Shown in pieces: positions 24,917 to 37,073 of a stretch of 64,000 nt of DNA. The translations under genes were made by a program, and so were the position numbers. Numbering within the stretch: position 1 is the first letter of the stretch; each line of letters opens with the position of its first letter. This DNA is from LMUY01 sp964247705 (GTDB taxonomy: Bacteria > Pseudomonadota > Alphaproteobacteria > Acetobacterales > Acetobacteraceae), in the NCBI GenBank assembly GCA_964247705.1, contig CAXTVQ010000012.1, forward strand, positions 12,263-76,262. Direction: 5' to 3'. A model generated the notes under the pieces. It worked only from the letters and a program-made list of their open reading frames with translations, made no database searches and was not told the origin of the DNA.

Positions 24917-26037
24917 GCGATCTAAAGCAAGCGAGCCTGCACGACTATCTCAGCAGCGCCGCCGACATCATCGAGGAAGCGCGCTCCGGCCGGATGTTCA
25001 TCCTGGTGGACGACGAGGACCGGGAGAACGAGGGCGACCTCGTCATTCCCGCCCAGTTCGCGACGCCGGACGCGATCAACTTCATGGCCCGCCACGCGCG
25101 TGGGCTGATCTGCCTGGCGCTGACCCGGCAGCGTGTGGACCAGTTGGGCCTGCACCTGATGGCGCAAGCCAACGGCACGCGGCACCAGACCGCCTTCACC
25201 GTTTCGATCGAGGCGCGGGATGGGGTCACGACGGGGATCTCCGCCTATGACCGGGCGCATACGGTGGCCGTCGCGATCAACTCGGAGATGGGGCGCGACC
25301 ATATCACCACGCCGGGTCACGTGTTCCCGCTGATGGCGCGGGAGGGCGGCACGCTGATCCGCGCCGGGCATACCGAGGCGGCCGTGGACATTGCCCGGCT
25401 GGCGGGGCTGAACCCGTCGGGCGTGATCTGCGAGATCATGAACGACGATGGCTCGATGGCCCGCCTGCCGGACCTGGTCGCCTTCGCGCAGCATCACAAC
25501 CTCAAGCTCGGCACCATCGAGAGCCTGATCGGGCATCGCCGGCGGACCGAGCAGTTGGTGCGCCGGGTGCACGAGGGCATTTTGGGGCATGTCGAGGGCG
25601 GTGATTGGCGAATGCTGGTTTACGCCAACACGGTCGAGTATGCCGAGCACCTGGTGCTGGTCAAAGGGGACCTGTCCGGCCCGCAGCCGCCATTGGTGCG
25701 GGTGCACGCGGTCGACCTGCTGAACGACATGCTGGGCGGGCCGCACCCCAACGCGCTGCACGGCGCGATGCGGATGATCGCCGCCGAGGGACGCGGCGTG
25801 GTCGTGCTGATCCGCGAGGCGGTGGCGAACTCGCTGTCCGAACGGGTGCGGCGGATGGCCGGCAGCCCGCGCCCCTTGCAGTCGCTGCGGGACTACGGCG
25901 TGGGAGCGCAGATCCTGGTCGACCTCGGGGTCAAGGACATGGTGCTGCTCTCCAACACGCACCGCACCGTGGTCGGGCTGGAGGCGTACGGGCTCAACAT
26001 CGTGGACCAGCAGCCGATCGACGGTGTGCTGGAATGA
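24913..26037 (+). CDS. ribB: RibBX: DHBP synthase with degenerate GTP cyclohydrolase II domain
   Basis: A 374-residue fusion. The N-terminal RibB domain (about 1-210) is intact, with DDEDRENEGDLV, GHTEAAVDIARLAG and EIMNDDGSMAR, and makes 3,4-dihydroxy-2-butanone 4-phosphate. The C-terminal half resembles GTP cyclohydrolase II (VRVHAVDLLNDMLGG, TNHRT-like SNTHRTVVG). It lacks the zinc-binding cysteines of RibA; there is no CX2GX7CXC at 265-285. This matches the RibBX type known in proteobacteria, so a true RibA should be encoded elsewhere. Confidence 0.9.
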   Translation: MSDLKQASLHDYLSSAADIIEEARSGRMFILVDDEDRENEGDLVIPAQFATPDAINFMARHARGLICLALTRQRVDQLGLHLMAQANGTRHQTAFTVSIEARDGVTTGISAYDRAHTVAVAINSEMGRDHITTPGHVFPLMAREGGTLIRAGHTEAAVDIARLAGLNPSGVICEIMNDDGSMARLPDLVAFAQHHNLKLGTIESLIGHRRRTEQLVRRVHEGILGHVEGGDWRMLVYANTVEYAEHLVLVKGDLSGPQPPLVRVHAVDLLNDMLGGPHPNALHGAMRMIAAEGRGVVVLIREAVANSLSERVRRMAGSPRPLQSLRDYGVGAQILVDLGVKDMVLLSNTHRTVVGLEAYGLNIVDQQPIDGVLE

Positions 26038-26516
26038 GCACGGCCGACGCGCCGCTCGCGGTCGCCCCCGCCGTCACCGGGCCGCCGCCCGCGATGCTGC
26101 TGGTGCGCGCGCCGTACTATCAGGGCGTGGTGCACGGCATGACCGACGGCGCCTTGCGGATCCTGGGCGAGGCGGGCGCTACCCATACGGTGCTGGACGT
26201 GGCCGGCGCGTTCGAACTGCCGCAGGCGATCCGGATCGCGTTGCGGGGTTCGCAGCGGTTCGACGGCTTCATCGCCCTCGGCTGCGTCGTTCGTGGAGAA
26301 ACAGACCATTACGACTTCATCTGTGCGGCGAGTATGAACGGCCTGATGGATGTGGCGCTGCAATACGGGATCGCGCTCGGCACTGGCTTGCTGACGGTGG
26401 ACACGTTGGCGCAGGCCGTGGCGCGGTCGGGTGCGGACGGTCACAACAAGGGGGCGGAGGCCGCGGTCGCCGCCCTGCGGCAAGTCGATGCGGCGCGGCG
26501 ACTGGGGGCCGGCTGA
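26034..26516 (+). CDS. ribH: 6,7-dimethyl-8-ribityllumazine synthase
   Basis: A 160-residue lumazine synthase. Marks are the PYY segment of the N-terminal strand, DVAGAFELPQAIRIAL, the catalytic region GCVVRGETDHYDFIC with its histidine, and the C-terminal NKGAEAAVAAL. It condenses the RibB product with the RibD product. The ATG at 26034 overlaps the ribBX stop. Confidence 0.95.
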   Translation: MSTADAPLAVAPAVTGPPPAMLLVRAPYYQGVVHGMTDGALRILGEAGATHTVLDVAGAFELPQAIRIALRGSQRFDGFIALGCVVRGETDHYDFICAASMNGLMDVALQYGIALGTGLLTVDTLAQAVARSGADGHNKGAEAAVAALRQVDAARRLGAG

Positions 26517-27004
26517 TGAAGCCACCGCCAAAGAGCCGCCCGCGGACCGCCAGCCGGGTCGCCGCGGTGCAGGCGCTGTTCCAGTCCGAGCACACCGGGG
26601 ACACGGTGGAGACGATCGTGGACCAGTTCATCCGCCACCGCTTGGGGGAGCTGCCGGGTACCGGGGGGTTCGAGGAAGGGCGGGTGCCGGACGCCGACGT
26701 GAAGCTGTTCAGCCGCATCGTACGCACGGCGGTGCAGCAGCAGGACCAGCTCGACCGCCTGGTTGCCGAGTCGCTGCCGCCCGATTGGCCGTTCGCGCGG
26801 CTGGACCCGGTGTTGCGCGCGCTGCTGCGGGCCGCCGGCGCCGAGTTCGGCATGGCCGACGGGCCGCCCGCCCGGGTGGTGATCAACGAGTACCTGGACG
26901 TCGCGCACGGTTTCTTCACCGGCGAGGAGCCGCGCATGGCCAATGGCCTGCTGGACCGGATGGCGCGTGCGCTGCGGGCCAGGGATTTCGAGCCTACGAC
27001 TTGA
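26516..27004 (+). CDS. nusB: Transcription antitermination protein NusB
   Basis: A 162-residue all-helical RNA-binding protein. The N-terminal RTASRVAAVQALFQSE block is the arginine-rich start of the NusB fold, and RVVINEYLDVAHGF is the conserved C-terminal helix. It binds boxA RNA with NusE (S10) for rRNA antitermination. It sits in the usual ribH-nusB-thiL order, with an overlap at each side. Confidence 0.95.
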   Translation: MKPPPKSRPRTASRVAAVQALFQSEHTGDTVETIVDQFIRHRLGELPGTGGFEEGRVPDADVKLFSRIVRTAVQQQDQLDRLVAESLPPDWPFARLDPVLRALLRAAGAEFGMADGPPARVVINEYLDVAHGFFTGEEPRMANGLLDRMARALRARDFEPTT

Positions 27005-27930
27005 CGCTGCCGCCCGAGTTCTCCCGAATCGCCCGCCACTTCAAGCCGCTGGCCGGCCCCGGTTCGCTAGGGCTGACGGACGATGCCGCCGTTTTCGCGC
27101 CGCCTGCGGGCCGCGAGCTGGTCATGACTGCGGACGCCATGGTGGAGGGCGTCCATTTCCTGCCCGGAACCGCCCCCGGCTTGGTCGCACGCAAGCTGAT
27201 GCGCGTGAACCTGTCGGATCTTGCCGCAATGGGCGCCGCCCCGTTCGCCTACCTGATCACGATCTCCGTTCCGCGGGCGCTGGGTGAGGATTGGTTCGCC
27301 GGGTTCGCGGCCGGGCTCGCGGCCGACCAGGCGACATTCGGTGTCGTCCTGCTCGGCGGCGACACGACGGAGACGCCGGGCCCGCTCACGCTGTCGCTCA
27401 CCGCGATCGGCCATGTGGCCCCGGGCGCCGCGATCCTGCGCTCGGGCGCACAGCCCGGCGACGATTTGTGGGTGACCGGCACGATCGGGGACGGCGTGCT
27501 GGGCCTGCATGCCGCGCGGGGCGAACTGGCCGACCCCGATGGATACCTCAAGGGCCGCTACGATCTGCCGACGCCCCGGCTCGGCATCCCGATGGCCGGG
27601 TGGGCGCACGCCGCGATGGACGTGTCCGATGGGCTGTTCCAGGATCTCGGCCACATCTGCCGGGCGAGCGGCGTTGCGGCGACGGTCGAGGCGGCGCGTA
27701 TTCCGCTCTCCCGGCAGGCCGCCGCCGCCGGGCCGCAATGGCGCGAAACGGCGTGGATCGGCGGCGACGATTACGAGTTGCTGCTCGCCGCCCCCCCTGG
27801 TCAGCCGCCGCCGGGCGGGGTGGGCGCGACCCGCATCGGCCGGTTCACGGCGGGTGAGGGTGTCACCGTGATTGGGTCCGACGGGGCTGCATTGCCTCTG
27901 GCCGGAAAGGGCTGGAGCCACTTCGCCTAA
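27001..27930 (+). CDS. thiL: Thiamine-monophosphate kinase
   Basis: A 309-residue PurM-like kinase that makes thiamine diphosphate. Visible are LGLTDDAAVF, the metal-binding MTADAMVEGVHF and VNLSDLAAMGA, LLGGDTTETPGPL and GGDDYELLLA. The start is TTG at 27001, overlapping the nusB stop as TTGA; no ATG gives the expected N-terminus. It ends 15 bp from the convergent NCS1 transporter gene. Confidence 0.94.
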   Translation: MTLPPEFSRIARHFKPLAGPGSLGLTDDAAVFAPPAGRELVMTADAMVEGVHFLPGTAPGLVARKLMRVNLSDLAAMGAAPFAYLITISVPRALGEDWFAGFAAGLAADQATFGVVLLGGDTTETPGPLTLSLTAIGHVAPGAAILRSGAQPGDDLWVTGTIGDGVLGLHAARGELADPDGYLKGRYDLPTPRLGIPMAGWAHAAMDVSDGLFQDLGHICRASGVAATVEAARIPLSRQAAAAGPQWRETAWIGGDDYELLLAAPPGQPPPGGVGATRIGRFTAGEGVTVIGSDGAALPLAGKGWSHFA

Positions 27931-27945
27931 GGTGGCGCTGCCCTA

Positions 27946-29421
27946 TCAATCGCCGGCGGCCACGGCTCCGACCGGGCTCGCCCGGCCCGACATGCCGAGG
28001 TAGACGATCGCGCCCGCGCTCGCACCGATGAGCCAACCCCAGTCGCCGACATTGAAGATGAGGCCGTAGGCGCCCAGCAGCGACAGGCCGATCGACAGCG
28101 CGGCCGACACGGCCAAGGCGACCAGCGCCTTGCGGTTCCAGCCGCCGTCGTAGTTGTAAGTCCCGGTGCGCGCCATCGTGTACAGATCGGACACGGTGAC
28201 CGTTTCCTTTTTCAGCAAGTAGTAGTCGGCAATCATGATGCCGAACATCGGTCCAAGAGCCGAGCCGAAGATACTGACGAAGAGCGTGATGGCGGCCGGG
28301 CTGGCGACGAACAGCCATGGGCACACCAGGACCGAGAGGATGGAGGTAATCAGCCCGCCCATCCTGAAGTTGATGCGTTCCGGACTGAGGTTGGAGATGT
28401 CGTATGCCGGCGACACGAAGTTGGCGACGATATTGATGCCCATCGTCGCCACGATGAAGGTGATCGAACCGATGATGACCACGACGGGGTTGCCGATCTT
28501 CTCGACGATCAGGACCGGGTCCATGACCGCCTGGCCGAACACCTTGAGCGTACCCGCCGTCACGATCACGGTGATGATGGAGAACACGAGGAAGTTGAGC
28601 GGTAGACCGAGAAGGTTGCCGGTCTTCATCGCCCTCTCGTCTTTGCCGAACCGGGCGAAGTCGCCGAAGTTCAGCAGAAGGGCGGAGAAGTAGGCCACGA
28701 TCAGCATCGCCGCATTGGCCATCACGCCGACCGTGGCGGCGTTGGACGACGCCGGCGGGCTGAGCTGCAACGTGAGGCTCGAGAACCCGGCCTGCCACAG
28801 CATCCAGATCGCCAGGGCGAACATCACGACATAGACCACGGGGCCGCAGAAATCGATGAAGCGGCGGATCCGTTCCATGCCGCTGAGGAAGATCACGAGC
28901 TGGAAGAACCACATGAAAAGAAAGCTGAACCAGGCCAGAGTCGAAAGACCGAGGATGCTGTCATGGGTCAGATCCGCCGCGGACGGTGCCAGCGTAATAA
29001 CGAGGACCTGCACCGCCTTGGAGGCGAAGTAGGTCTGCACGCCGTACCAGACGATGCCGACGACGCCGCGCACGACGGCCGCAAGGTTCGCACCCATCAC
29101 GCCGAAGGAGACGCGCGCCATGACGGGGTAGGGGATGCCGTAGCGCAGCGAAGGGCGGCCGATCAGGTTCATCAGGAAGTAGACGGCCGTGATGCCGACC
29201 AGCATGGAGATCAGTACCTGCCAGCCCGTCAGCCCAAGGAAGAACAGGCTCGCGGCAAAGGTGTAGCCGCCGACCGAATGCACGTCGGACATCCACATGG
29301 CGAACAAGCTGAACGCACCCCACGTCCGGCCCGCCGGAGCGGTGGGGGCGAGATCGTGATTGTAGAGCCGGGGATGCGCCCCCGTGATGACCATCGTCGG
29401 CACCTCGCCCTTTGACGACAT
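27946..29421 (-). CDS. NCS1 family nucleobase/cation symporter
   Basis: A 491-residue inner-membrane transporter with about 12 helices. The N-terminal YNHDLAPTAPAGRTWGAFSL and WMSDVHSVGGYTFAASLF blocks and GRPSLRYGIPYPVMARVSFG are typical of nucleobase:cation symporter-1 proteins. Possible substrates include cytosine, uracil, allantoin or hydantoin; the sequence does not decide. The gene is about 150 nt downstream of the S41 protease gene on the same strand, with a palindrome in between, so it is probably separately regulated. Confidence 0.9.
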   Translation of the reverse strand: MSSKGEVPTMVITGAHPRLYNHDLAPTAPAGRTWGAFSLFAMWMSDVHSVGGYTFAASLFFLGLTGWQVLISMLVGITAVYFLMNLIGRPSLRYGIPYPVMARVSFGVMGANLAAVVRGVVGIVWYGVQTYFASKAVQVLVITLAPSAADLTHDSILGLSTLAWFSFLFMWFFQLVIFLSGMERIRRFIDFCGPVVYVVMFALAIWMLWQAGFSSLTLQLSPPASSNAATVGVMANAAMLIVAYFSALLLNFGDFARFGKDERAMKTGNLLGLPLNFLVFSIITVIVTAGTLKVFGQAVMDPVLIVEKIGNPVVVIIGSITFIVATMGINIVANFVSPAYDISNLSPERINFRMGGLITSILSVLVCPWLFVASPAAITLFVSIFGSALGPMFGIMIADYYLLKKETVTVSDLYTMARTGTYNYDGGWNRKALVALAVSAALSIGLSLLGAYGLIFNVGDWGWLIGASAGAIVYLGMSGRASPVGAVAAGD

Positions 29422-29479
29422 GGATCTGCCTCCGGTGTCGCTGGCTTATCGCTGCGCCAGGCAGCAATCGTCCTGCTGC

Positions 29480-29508
29480 GGGTTGCCAAGCACGATGCAA
29501 GGCAACCC
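29480..29508. promoter_or_regulatory. 29-bp palindrome upstream of the NCS1 gene, possible operator
   Basis: GGGTTGCC (29480-29487) and GGCAACCC (29501-29508) are perfect complements, and the inner GCA/TGC extends the symmetry after a 2-bp mismatch. It lies 58 bp upstream of the transporter start, inside the 151-bp gap to the S41 gene. No T-run follows on either strand, so an operator is more likely than a terminator. Confidence 0.45.
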
Positions 29509-29572
29509 AGCGTGAGCAAAGGTTGTGCCATTCAACCGATCGGGCAACGGTCCGGTTGTTGTGGAATGCTGG

Positions 29573-31108
29573 TCAAGGCGCGGGCAGTTGCGACAACGCC
29601 GCCTGATAGGCTGCCGGATGGTCCAGCAGGAACCCGGCTGCGTCCAGGTCCGCGTCGCGGCCCTCCACGGCCGGGCAGGCATTGCGGATGTCCACCACTT
29701 GCGCCACCGGCAACTGCGCCCGGGCTGCGTTGTGCCGCGCCAGGGCGAGGGCGAAACTCTGCTGGCCCGCCGCCAGCGCCGTCAGTTGACGCTTCAGCGA
29801 GTCCTCGCCCAGGCTGGTGCAGACCTGCGGCATCACGCCCAGGCCCTGGATCGGCCAGCCGCCCGGCGCCAACACCCGGCTCCAGGTCACGAACAGTTCG
29901 CCGCCATCCGGCAGCGGCGCGATCGTCTGCACCAGGCCCTTGCCCAGCGTCGAACTGCCGACCACCACGGCGCGGCCGTTATCCTCCAGCGCCGCCGCCA
30001 TGATCTCCGCCGCACTCGCCGTGCGCCCGTCCACCAGCACCACGATGGGCCGGCCCTTCGCCGCATCCTCGCTGTCGCCGGCCTTCCAGACGCGGCTGCT
30101 CTGCGGGTTGCGGCCCGACGTCGTCGCCACCGTGCCGCTCGTCAACACTTGGCTCACGGCGGCAACCGCCTCCCGCAGCAACCCGCCACGATTACCCCGC
30201 AAATCGAGCACGAGGCCGCGCACCCGGTGGCCGGTGAACCCCGCCCCCAGCGCGGCGGCGAACTGGTCGTCCGTCTCCGCGCTGAAGCCCGTGATGTGGA
30301 TCAGCACCACGTCACCGATCCGCTCCGCCAGGACCGTTTGCGGCGGAACCAACGCGCGTTCGATGGTGTCCGAATGCAGGCGGCCACGTGTGCGCCAGGC
30401 AAGGTGGACGGTGCTGCCTTCGGGCCCGCGCACCCAGCCTTCGACCGTCTGCGCGTCCTCGCCCCGCACGACGTGCTCGTCCACGTTTTGGATCCGGTCC
30501 CCCGGGCGCAAGCCGGCGTCGTCGGCCGGGCTGCTGGGCACGACGTCCTGGATCACGACGCCAGCACGGGTGCGGACGAGCGTGATGCCGAGCCCGGCTT
30601 CGCCCGACCGGCGATCCCGCTCGGCGTCGGCGGCGCCAGGCGGCACATAGCGCGAGTAGGGGTCGAGATGGTTGAACATTTCGTCGAAGAAGGAGCGGAT
30701 CACGCCCTGGGTCCCGGCATCCTGCATCGGGCCGGAGACGGCGAAGGCGGCGGCAGAGGCGGAAGCGGCCAAGCTGCCCCAGCCATCGGCATCGGCGACA
30801 TCCGGCGCCGGACCGGTGAACACGGGCCTGCCGGCCTGTCGGATCACCAGCGTGTTGTCGCGTAGTTCGGCGGTGAACGCCGGATCCAGCGCAGTAAGCC
30901 CGCGCAGGCCCCAAAGCGTCAGTTGCGGGACCCCCTCGGCCTCAAGCGTCCGCGGCGTGATGAAGGCGAGGGCGGTGCCGAAGACGGATGCGGCGGACTG
31001 CTCGTTGAAGCTTGCCATCGCGTGCCCCAGGCCAGGTACTGCCCAGATCAGCAATATGAGCAGCCCGACGCGTTTGAACGTACTGCCCGGCGTAGACCAG
31101 CCCGTCAC
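29573..31108 (-). CDS. S41 family C-terminal processing peptidase (PDZ)
   Basis: A 511-residue exported or membrane-anchored serine protease. There is an N-terminal hydrophobic segment (VGLLILLIWAVPGLGHAMA), a variable region to about 170, and a PDZ domain at about 170-245 (GLGITLV, PADDAGLRPGDRI). The S41 domain follows, with LVLDLRGNRGG, the nucleophile S365 in DGRTASAAEI and general base K390 in STLGKGLVQ. It cleaves proteins near their C-terminus in the periplasm. The start overlaps the rnr stop as ATGA, making it the last gene of the gltX-to-rnr series. Confidence 0.9.
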   Translation of the reverse strand: MTGWSTPGSTFKRVGLLILLIWAVPGLGHAMASFNEQSAASVFGTALAFITPRTLEAEGVPQLTLWGLRGLTALDPAFTAELRDNTLVIRQAGRPVFTGPAPDVADADGWGSLAASASAAAFAVSGPMQDAGTQGVIRSFFDEMFNHLDPYSRYVPPGAADAERDRRSGEAGLGITLVRTRAGVVIQDVVPSSPADDAGLRPGDRIQNVDEHVVRGEDAQTVEGWVRGPEGSTVHLAWRTRGRLHSDTIERALVPPQTVLAERIGDVVLIHITGFSAETDDQFAAALGAGFTGHRVRGLVLDLRGNRGGLLREAVAAVSQVLTSGTVATTSGRNPQSSRVWKAGDSEDAAKGRPIVVLVDGRTASAAEIMAAALEDNGRAVVVGSSTLGKGLVQTIAPLPDGGELFVTWSRVLAPGGWPIQGLGVMPQVCTSLGEDSLKRQLTALAAGQQSFALALARHNAARAQLPVAQVVDIRNACPAVEGRDADLDAAGFLLDHPAAYQAALSQLPAP

Positions 31109-33279
31109 CGCCCAGGCAATTTCTGTTTTGTATCCCGAGCCTTAGCGCCCCGATCCGCAGCAATGGCGAAGATCAGCCCGCCCGTGACAGGACTAGCTTC
31201 GACAAGGCGGACGTCCAGGGTCTGCGCAAGGTGGAAAGACATGCGTGTGCGACGGCCGGTTAACGACTTGGTTGCTTCATCGTGTATCCAGAAATCGTCG
31301 GGCAGACTGGAGATAGGCACCAGCCCACTCGCCCCCGTTGCCGACAAAGTGACGAACAATCCGAACCGTGTCACGCCCGATATGCGCGCGGCGAACTCGG
31401 CCCCTGTCTTATCTGCCATGTAAGCAGCGAGATAGCGGTCGATCGCGTCTCTTTCCGCGAGCGCCGCACGGCGTTCGGTGGCGGTGATGTGCTCGGCCGT
31501 GTCCTCGAACCGCGTGGCCTCCTGGTCGGTCAGACCACCCGGGCCGGCATTCAGCCCGCGGATCAGCGCGCGGTGGACGCATAGGTCGGCGTAGCGCCGG
31601 ATCGGGCTGGTGAAATGGGCGTAGCGCGGCAGGGCGAGCCCGAAATGGCCGATGTTGTCCGGTGCGTATTGCGCCTGGCTCTGCGACCGCAGCACCACCT
31701 CGTTCACCAGCGGCGCCTGCTCGGTTTCCGCCACTTGCTGCAGCACGGCGTCCAGGTCGCGGGGATGGATCTGGCCCTGCGGCGGCAAGCCGATGCCCAG
31801 GCCGTGCAGGAAGCTACGCAGCGCTTCCACCTTCTCGTCCGAAGGCGGTGCGTGAATGCGGTACATGCACGGCAGATGCTTGGTCTCCAGCATCTCCGCG
31901 GCGGCCACGTTGGCCAGCACCATGAACTCCTCGATCAGCCGGTGGCTGTCGAGCCGGGGGCGCGGAACGATGGCCAGCACCTTGCCCTCGCCGTCCAGCG
32001 TGACCTTCCGTTCGGGTAGATCGAGGTCCAGCGTGCCACGGGCCTGGCGCGCGGCGAGCAGGGCACGGAAGGCGGCGTAAAGGGCGGGGACCGGCAGCCC
32101 GAGATCGTCGCCGCGATCGTTCGCGTCCTGCACCTGCTCGTAGGTGAGCCGCGCAGCCGAGCGCATCAGGCCGCGGCCGAACCGGTGTGACGTTTTCTTG
32201 CCCGCCGCGTCCACCCGCATCTCGACGAACAGGCAGCCGCGCTCCTCATCCGGCCGCAGGCTGCACCAACCGTTGGACAGCGCCTCCGGCAGCATCGGCA
32301 CGACCCGGTCGGGGAAGTAGACGCTGTTGCCGCGCTCCCACCCCGTCCGGTCCAGCGGCGAACCCGGCGGGACGTAATGCGCCACGTCCGCGATGGCCAC
32401 GATCAGGCGGTGGCCGTCCCCGTCCGGCTCGGCAAACACGGCGTCGTCGAAGTCGCGCGCGTCCTCGCCGTCGATGGTCACCAGCGGCACGGCCCGCAAA
32501 TCCTCGCGGGTTCCGAGCGTTACGGGCCCTGCCGCCTCCGCCTGGTCCACCGCCTCCTGGGGGAAGGTGTCCGGGATGTCGTGCGTGTGGATGCACACCA
32601 GGCTCACGGAGCGCGCGTCCCCCATGCGGCCGAGCCGCTCCGTCACACGCGCGGATTTCAGGCCGTAGCTGCGGCTGGGCAGGGGGGCGCCCAGCACGAT
32701 CTCGCCGTCCAGCGCGCCCTCGGTGTCGCCCTCCGCGACAAGCCATTCGGCCTTCTGACGGCGGTCGGTCGGCTGGATGCGGCCGCCATGCGGGGTGGCG
32801 CGGAACACGCCGAGCACGCGCCCAGGTGCGTCGGTCAGGCGCTTGAGCGTGCGGCCTTCGTATTTGCCGTTGCCAATCGGGCGCAATTTGGCCAGCACCC
32901 GCTCACCGGGCGCCAGGGCCGGTGCATCCCGCCGTTCGGGCGCCATCAGCACCATCGGCGGCGGGCCGTCACCCTCCCAGCCAACCGGGCGGGCAATGGC
33001 GTCGCCGTCCGGGTCGGTGCCGGTGATCTGCACGATCTGCGCGTCCGGAAGGCGGCCCGGCGGGGTGAAGCGGCGGTGCCCGGCCGGCGCGATCACGCCT
33101 TCCCCCGCCAGATCCTTCAGCAGCGTGCGCAGCCCGACCCGGTGCTCCGGGCCGAGCCGGAAGGCACGCTCCACCTCGCGCTTGCCCACACGGCCGGTCG
33201 ACTGGCGGATGAAGTCGCGTATGGCCTCGCGAGAGGGAAGCGGTGGGGGTGGAGTGTCGTCCTTGCGCCGCCGTGCCAA
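31105..33279 (-). CDS. rnr: Ribonuclease R
   Basis: A 724-residue 3'-5' exoribonuclease. There is an N-terminal winged helix (REAIRDFIRQSTGRVGKREV), a cold-shock-like section, and the RNB catalytic domain with DGEDARDFDDAVFA and YVPPGSPLD. A C-terminal S1 domain follows (GVTRFGLFVTL). It degrades structured RNA. The gene lies 2 nt after topA, in the conserved topA-rnr order. Confidence 0.95.
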   Translation of the reverse strand: MARRRKDDTPPPPLPSREAIRDFIRQSTGRVGKREVERAFRLGPEHRVGLRTLLKDLAGEGVIAPAGHRRFTPPGRLPDAQIVQITGTDPDGDAIARPVGWEGDGPPPMVLMAPERRDAPALAPGERVLAKLRPIGNGKYEGRTLKRLTDAPGRVLGVFRATPHGGRIQPTDRRQKAEWLVAEGDTEGALDGEIVLGAPLPSRSYGLKSARVTERLGRMGDARSVSLVCIHTHDIPDTFPQEAVDQAEAAGPVTLGTREDLRAVPLVTIDGEDARDFDDAVFAEPDGDGHRLIVAIADVAHYVPPGSPLDRTGWERGNSVYFPDRVVPMLPEALSNGWCSLRPDEERGCLFVEMRVDAAGKKTSHRFGRGLMRSAARLTYEQVQDANDRGDDLGLPVPALYAAFRALLAARQARGTLDLDLPERKVTLDGEGKVLAIVPRPRLDSHRLIEEFMVLANVAAAEMLETKHLPCMYRIHAPPSDEKVEALRSFLHGLGIGLPPQGQIHPRDLDAVLQQVAETEQAPLVNEVVLRSQSQAQYAPDNIGHFGLALPRYAHFTSPIRRYADLCVHRALIRGLNAGPGGLTDQEATRFEDTAEHITATERRAALAERDAIDRYLAAYMADKTGAEFAARISGVTRFGLFVTLSATGASGLVPISSLPDDFWIHDEATKSLTGRRTRMSFHLAQTLDVRLVEASPVTGGLIFAIAADRGAKARDTKQKLPGR

Positions 33280-33281
33280 TT

Positions 33282-35942
<2,661 letters not shown>

Positions 35943-35969
35943 GGTGTCCTTGTGTCAGCCACTGGGGGC

Positions 35970-37073
35970 TCAGCCGAGGAGGGCTACGCGGTGGCCTGGC
36001 AGGGTTTCCACAACCCCCTCCAGTTCGAGAACCAACAGCACAGCCATCACCGTGGATGCGGACAACTGGCAGCGCCGTATCAGATCGTCAACCGCCGCCG
36101 GGTCAGGGCTGAGCAGGGCGAGCACTTGGGCGCGGGCCACGGCCGGGTCAACGGGGGCGTCGAACGGGGCGGGCGCTTCGGCGAACCCGAGCGGCAGAGG
36201 TTGGACGGCGGGACCTTCCCAGCCCCGTAGCGCGTCCAGCACGTCGGCGGCTTGGCCGATCAAGGTAGCGCCGTTGCGGATCAGGTCATTCGAGCCGTGG
36301 CAGCGTGGGTCCAGCGGCGAGCCGGGTACGGCCAGCACCATGCGGTGGGCGTCCAGCGCCTGCTGCGCGGTGATCAGGCTGCCGGAGTGGCGGGCCGCCT
36401 CCACCACCACGACCCCCATCGACAAGCCGGCGATGATGCGGTTGCGGCGGGGAAAGTGCCGGGCCTGCGGAGCCGTGCCGAGCGGGGCCTCGGCGATGAC
36501 CACGCCCTTCTCGGCGATACGGGCCTGCAGCGCCGTGTTCTCGGCGGGGTAGGGCATGTCCAAACCGCCGGCGATGGCGGCCGCGGTGTACCCCGTGTGC
36601 ATGGCGCCGGTATGGGCCGCGGTGTCGATCCCGCGCGCCAGGCCGGAGACGACCAACACTTCGTGCGACGCGAGTTCGGCGGCCAGCGCCTCGGCCATGC
36701 GCTGGCCGTTGGCCGACGCATTGCGGGCGCCGACCAGGCCTACGGCGCGGCGGCCGAGCAACGCCGGGTCGCCAAGCACCGAGATCACGGGCGGCGCGTC
36801 TTCCAGCAGGGCGAGCATCTCGGGGTAGTCGGGTTCGCCCAACACCAGCATGCGGCCGCCAAGCTTCTGAACTCGGGCAAGTTCACGCTCGACGTCGCTG
36901 GCGCGGGTGACGGCGAACGGCGCGGTTCGGCCGCCGGCCTGGGCGAGTTCGGGCAAGGCGGCGATGGCCTGCTCGGCGACAGGATAGCGGCTCAGCAAGC
37001 GCCGATAGGTGAGGGGGCCGACGCCCGGTGTGCGCGCCAGGCGGATGCGGGCGAGCCGTTCAGCCGGGCTCAC
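35970..37073 (-). CDS. dprA: DNA-processing protein DprA
   Basis: A 367-residue DprA/Smf protein. It has an N-terminal helical section with the HhH-like LARTPGVGPLTYRRLL. The Rossmann-like core has GLVGARNASANGQRMAEAL, VSGLARGIDTAAHTGA and FPRRNRIIAGLS, and a C-terminal winged helix runs LLSPDPAAVDDLIRRCQ. DprA loads RecA on incoming single-stranded DNA in natural transformation. ComEC, the DNA channel of the same process, is encoded 4 kb away at 41.4 kb. The start is GTG at 37073, in a GTGA overlap with plsY. Confidence 0.94.
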   Translation of the reverse strand: MSPAERLARIRLARTPGVGPLTYRRLLSRYPVAEQAIAALPELAQAGGRTAPFAVTRASDVERELARVQKLGGRMLVLGEPDYPEMLALLEDAPPVISVLGDPALLGRRAVGLVGARNASANGQRMAEALAAELASHEVLVVSGLARGIDTAAHTGAMHTGYTAAAIAGGLDMPYPAENTALQARIAEKGVVIAEAPLGTAPQARHFPRRNRIIAGLSMGVVVVEAARHSGSLITAQQALDAHRMVLAVPGSPLDPRCHGSNDLIRNGATLIGQAADVLDALRGWEGPAVQPLPLGFAEAPAPFDAPVDPAVARAQVLALLSPDPAAVDDLIRRCQLSASTVMAVLLVLELEGVVETLPGHRVALLG

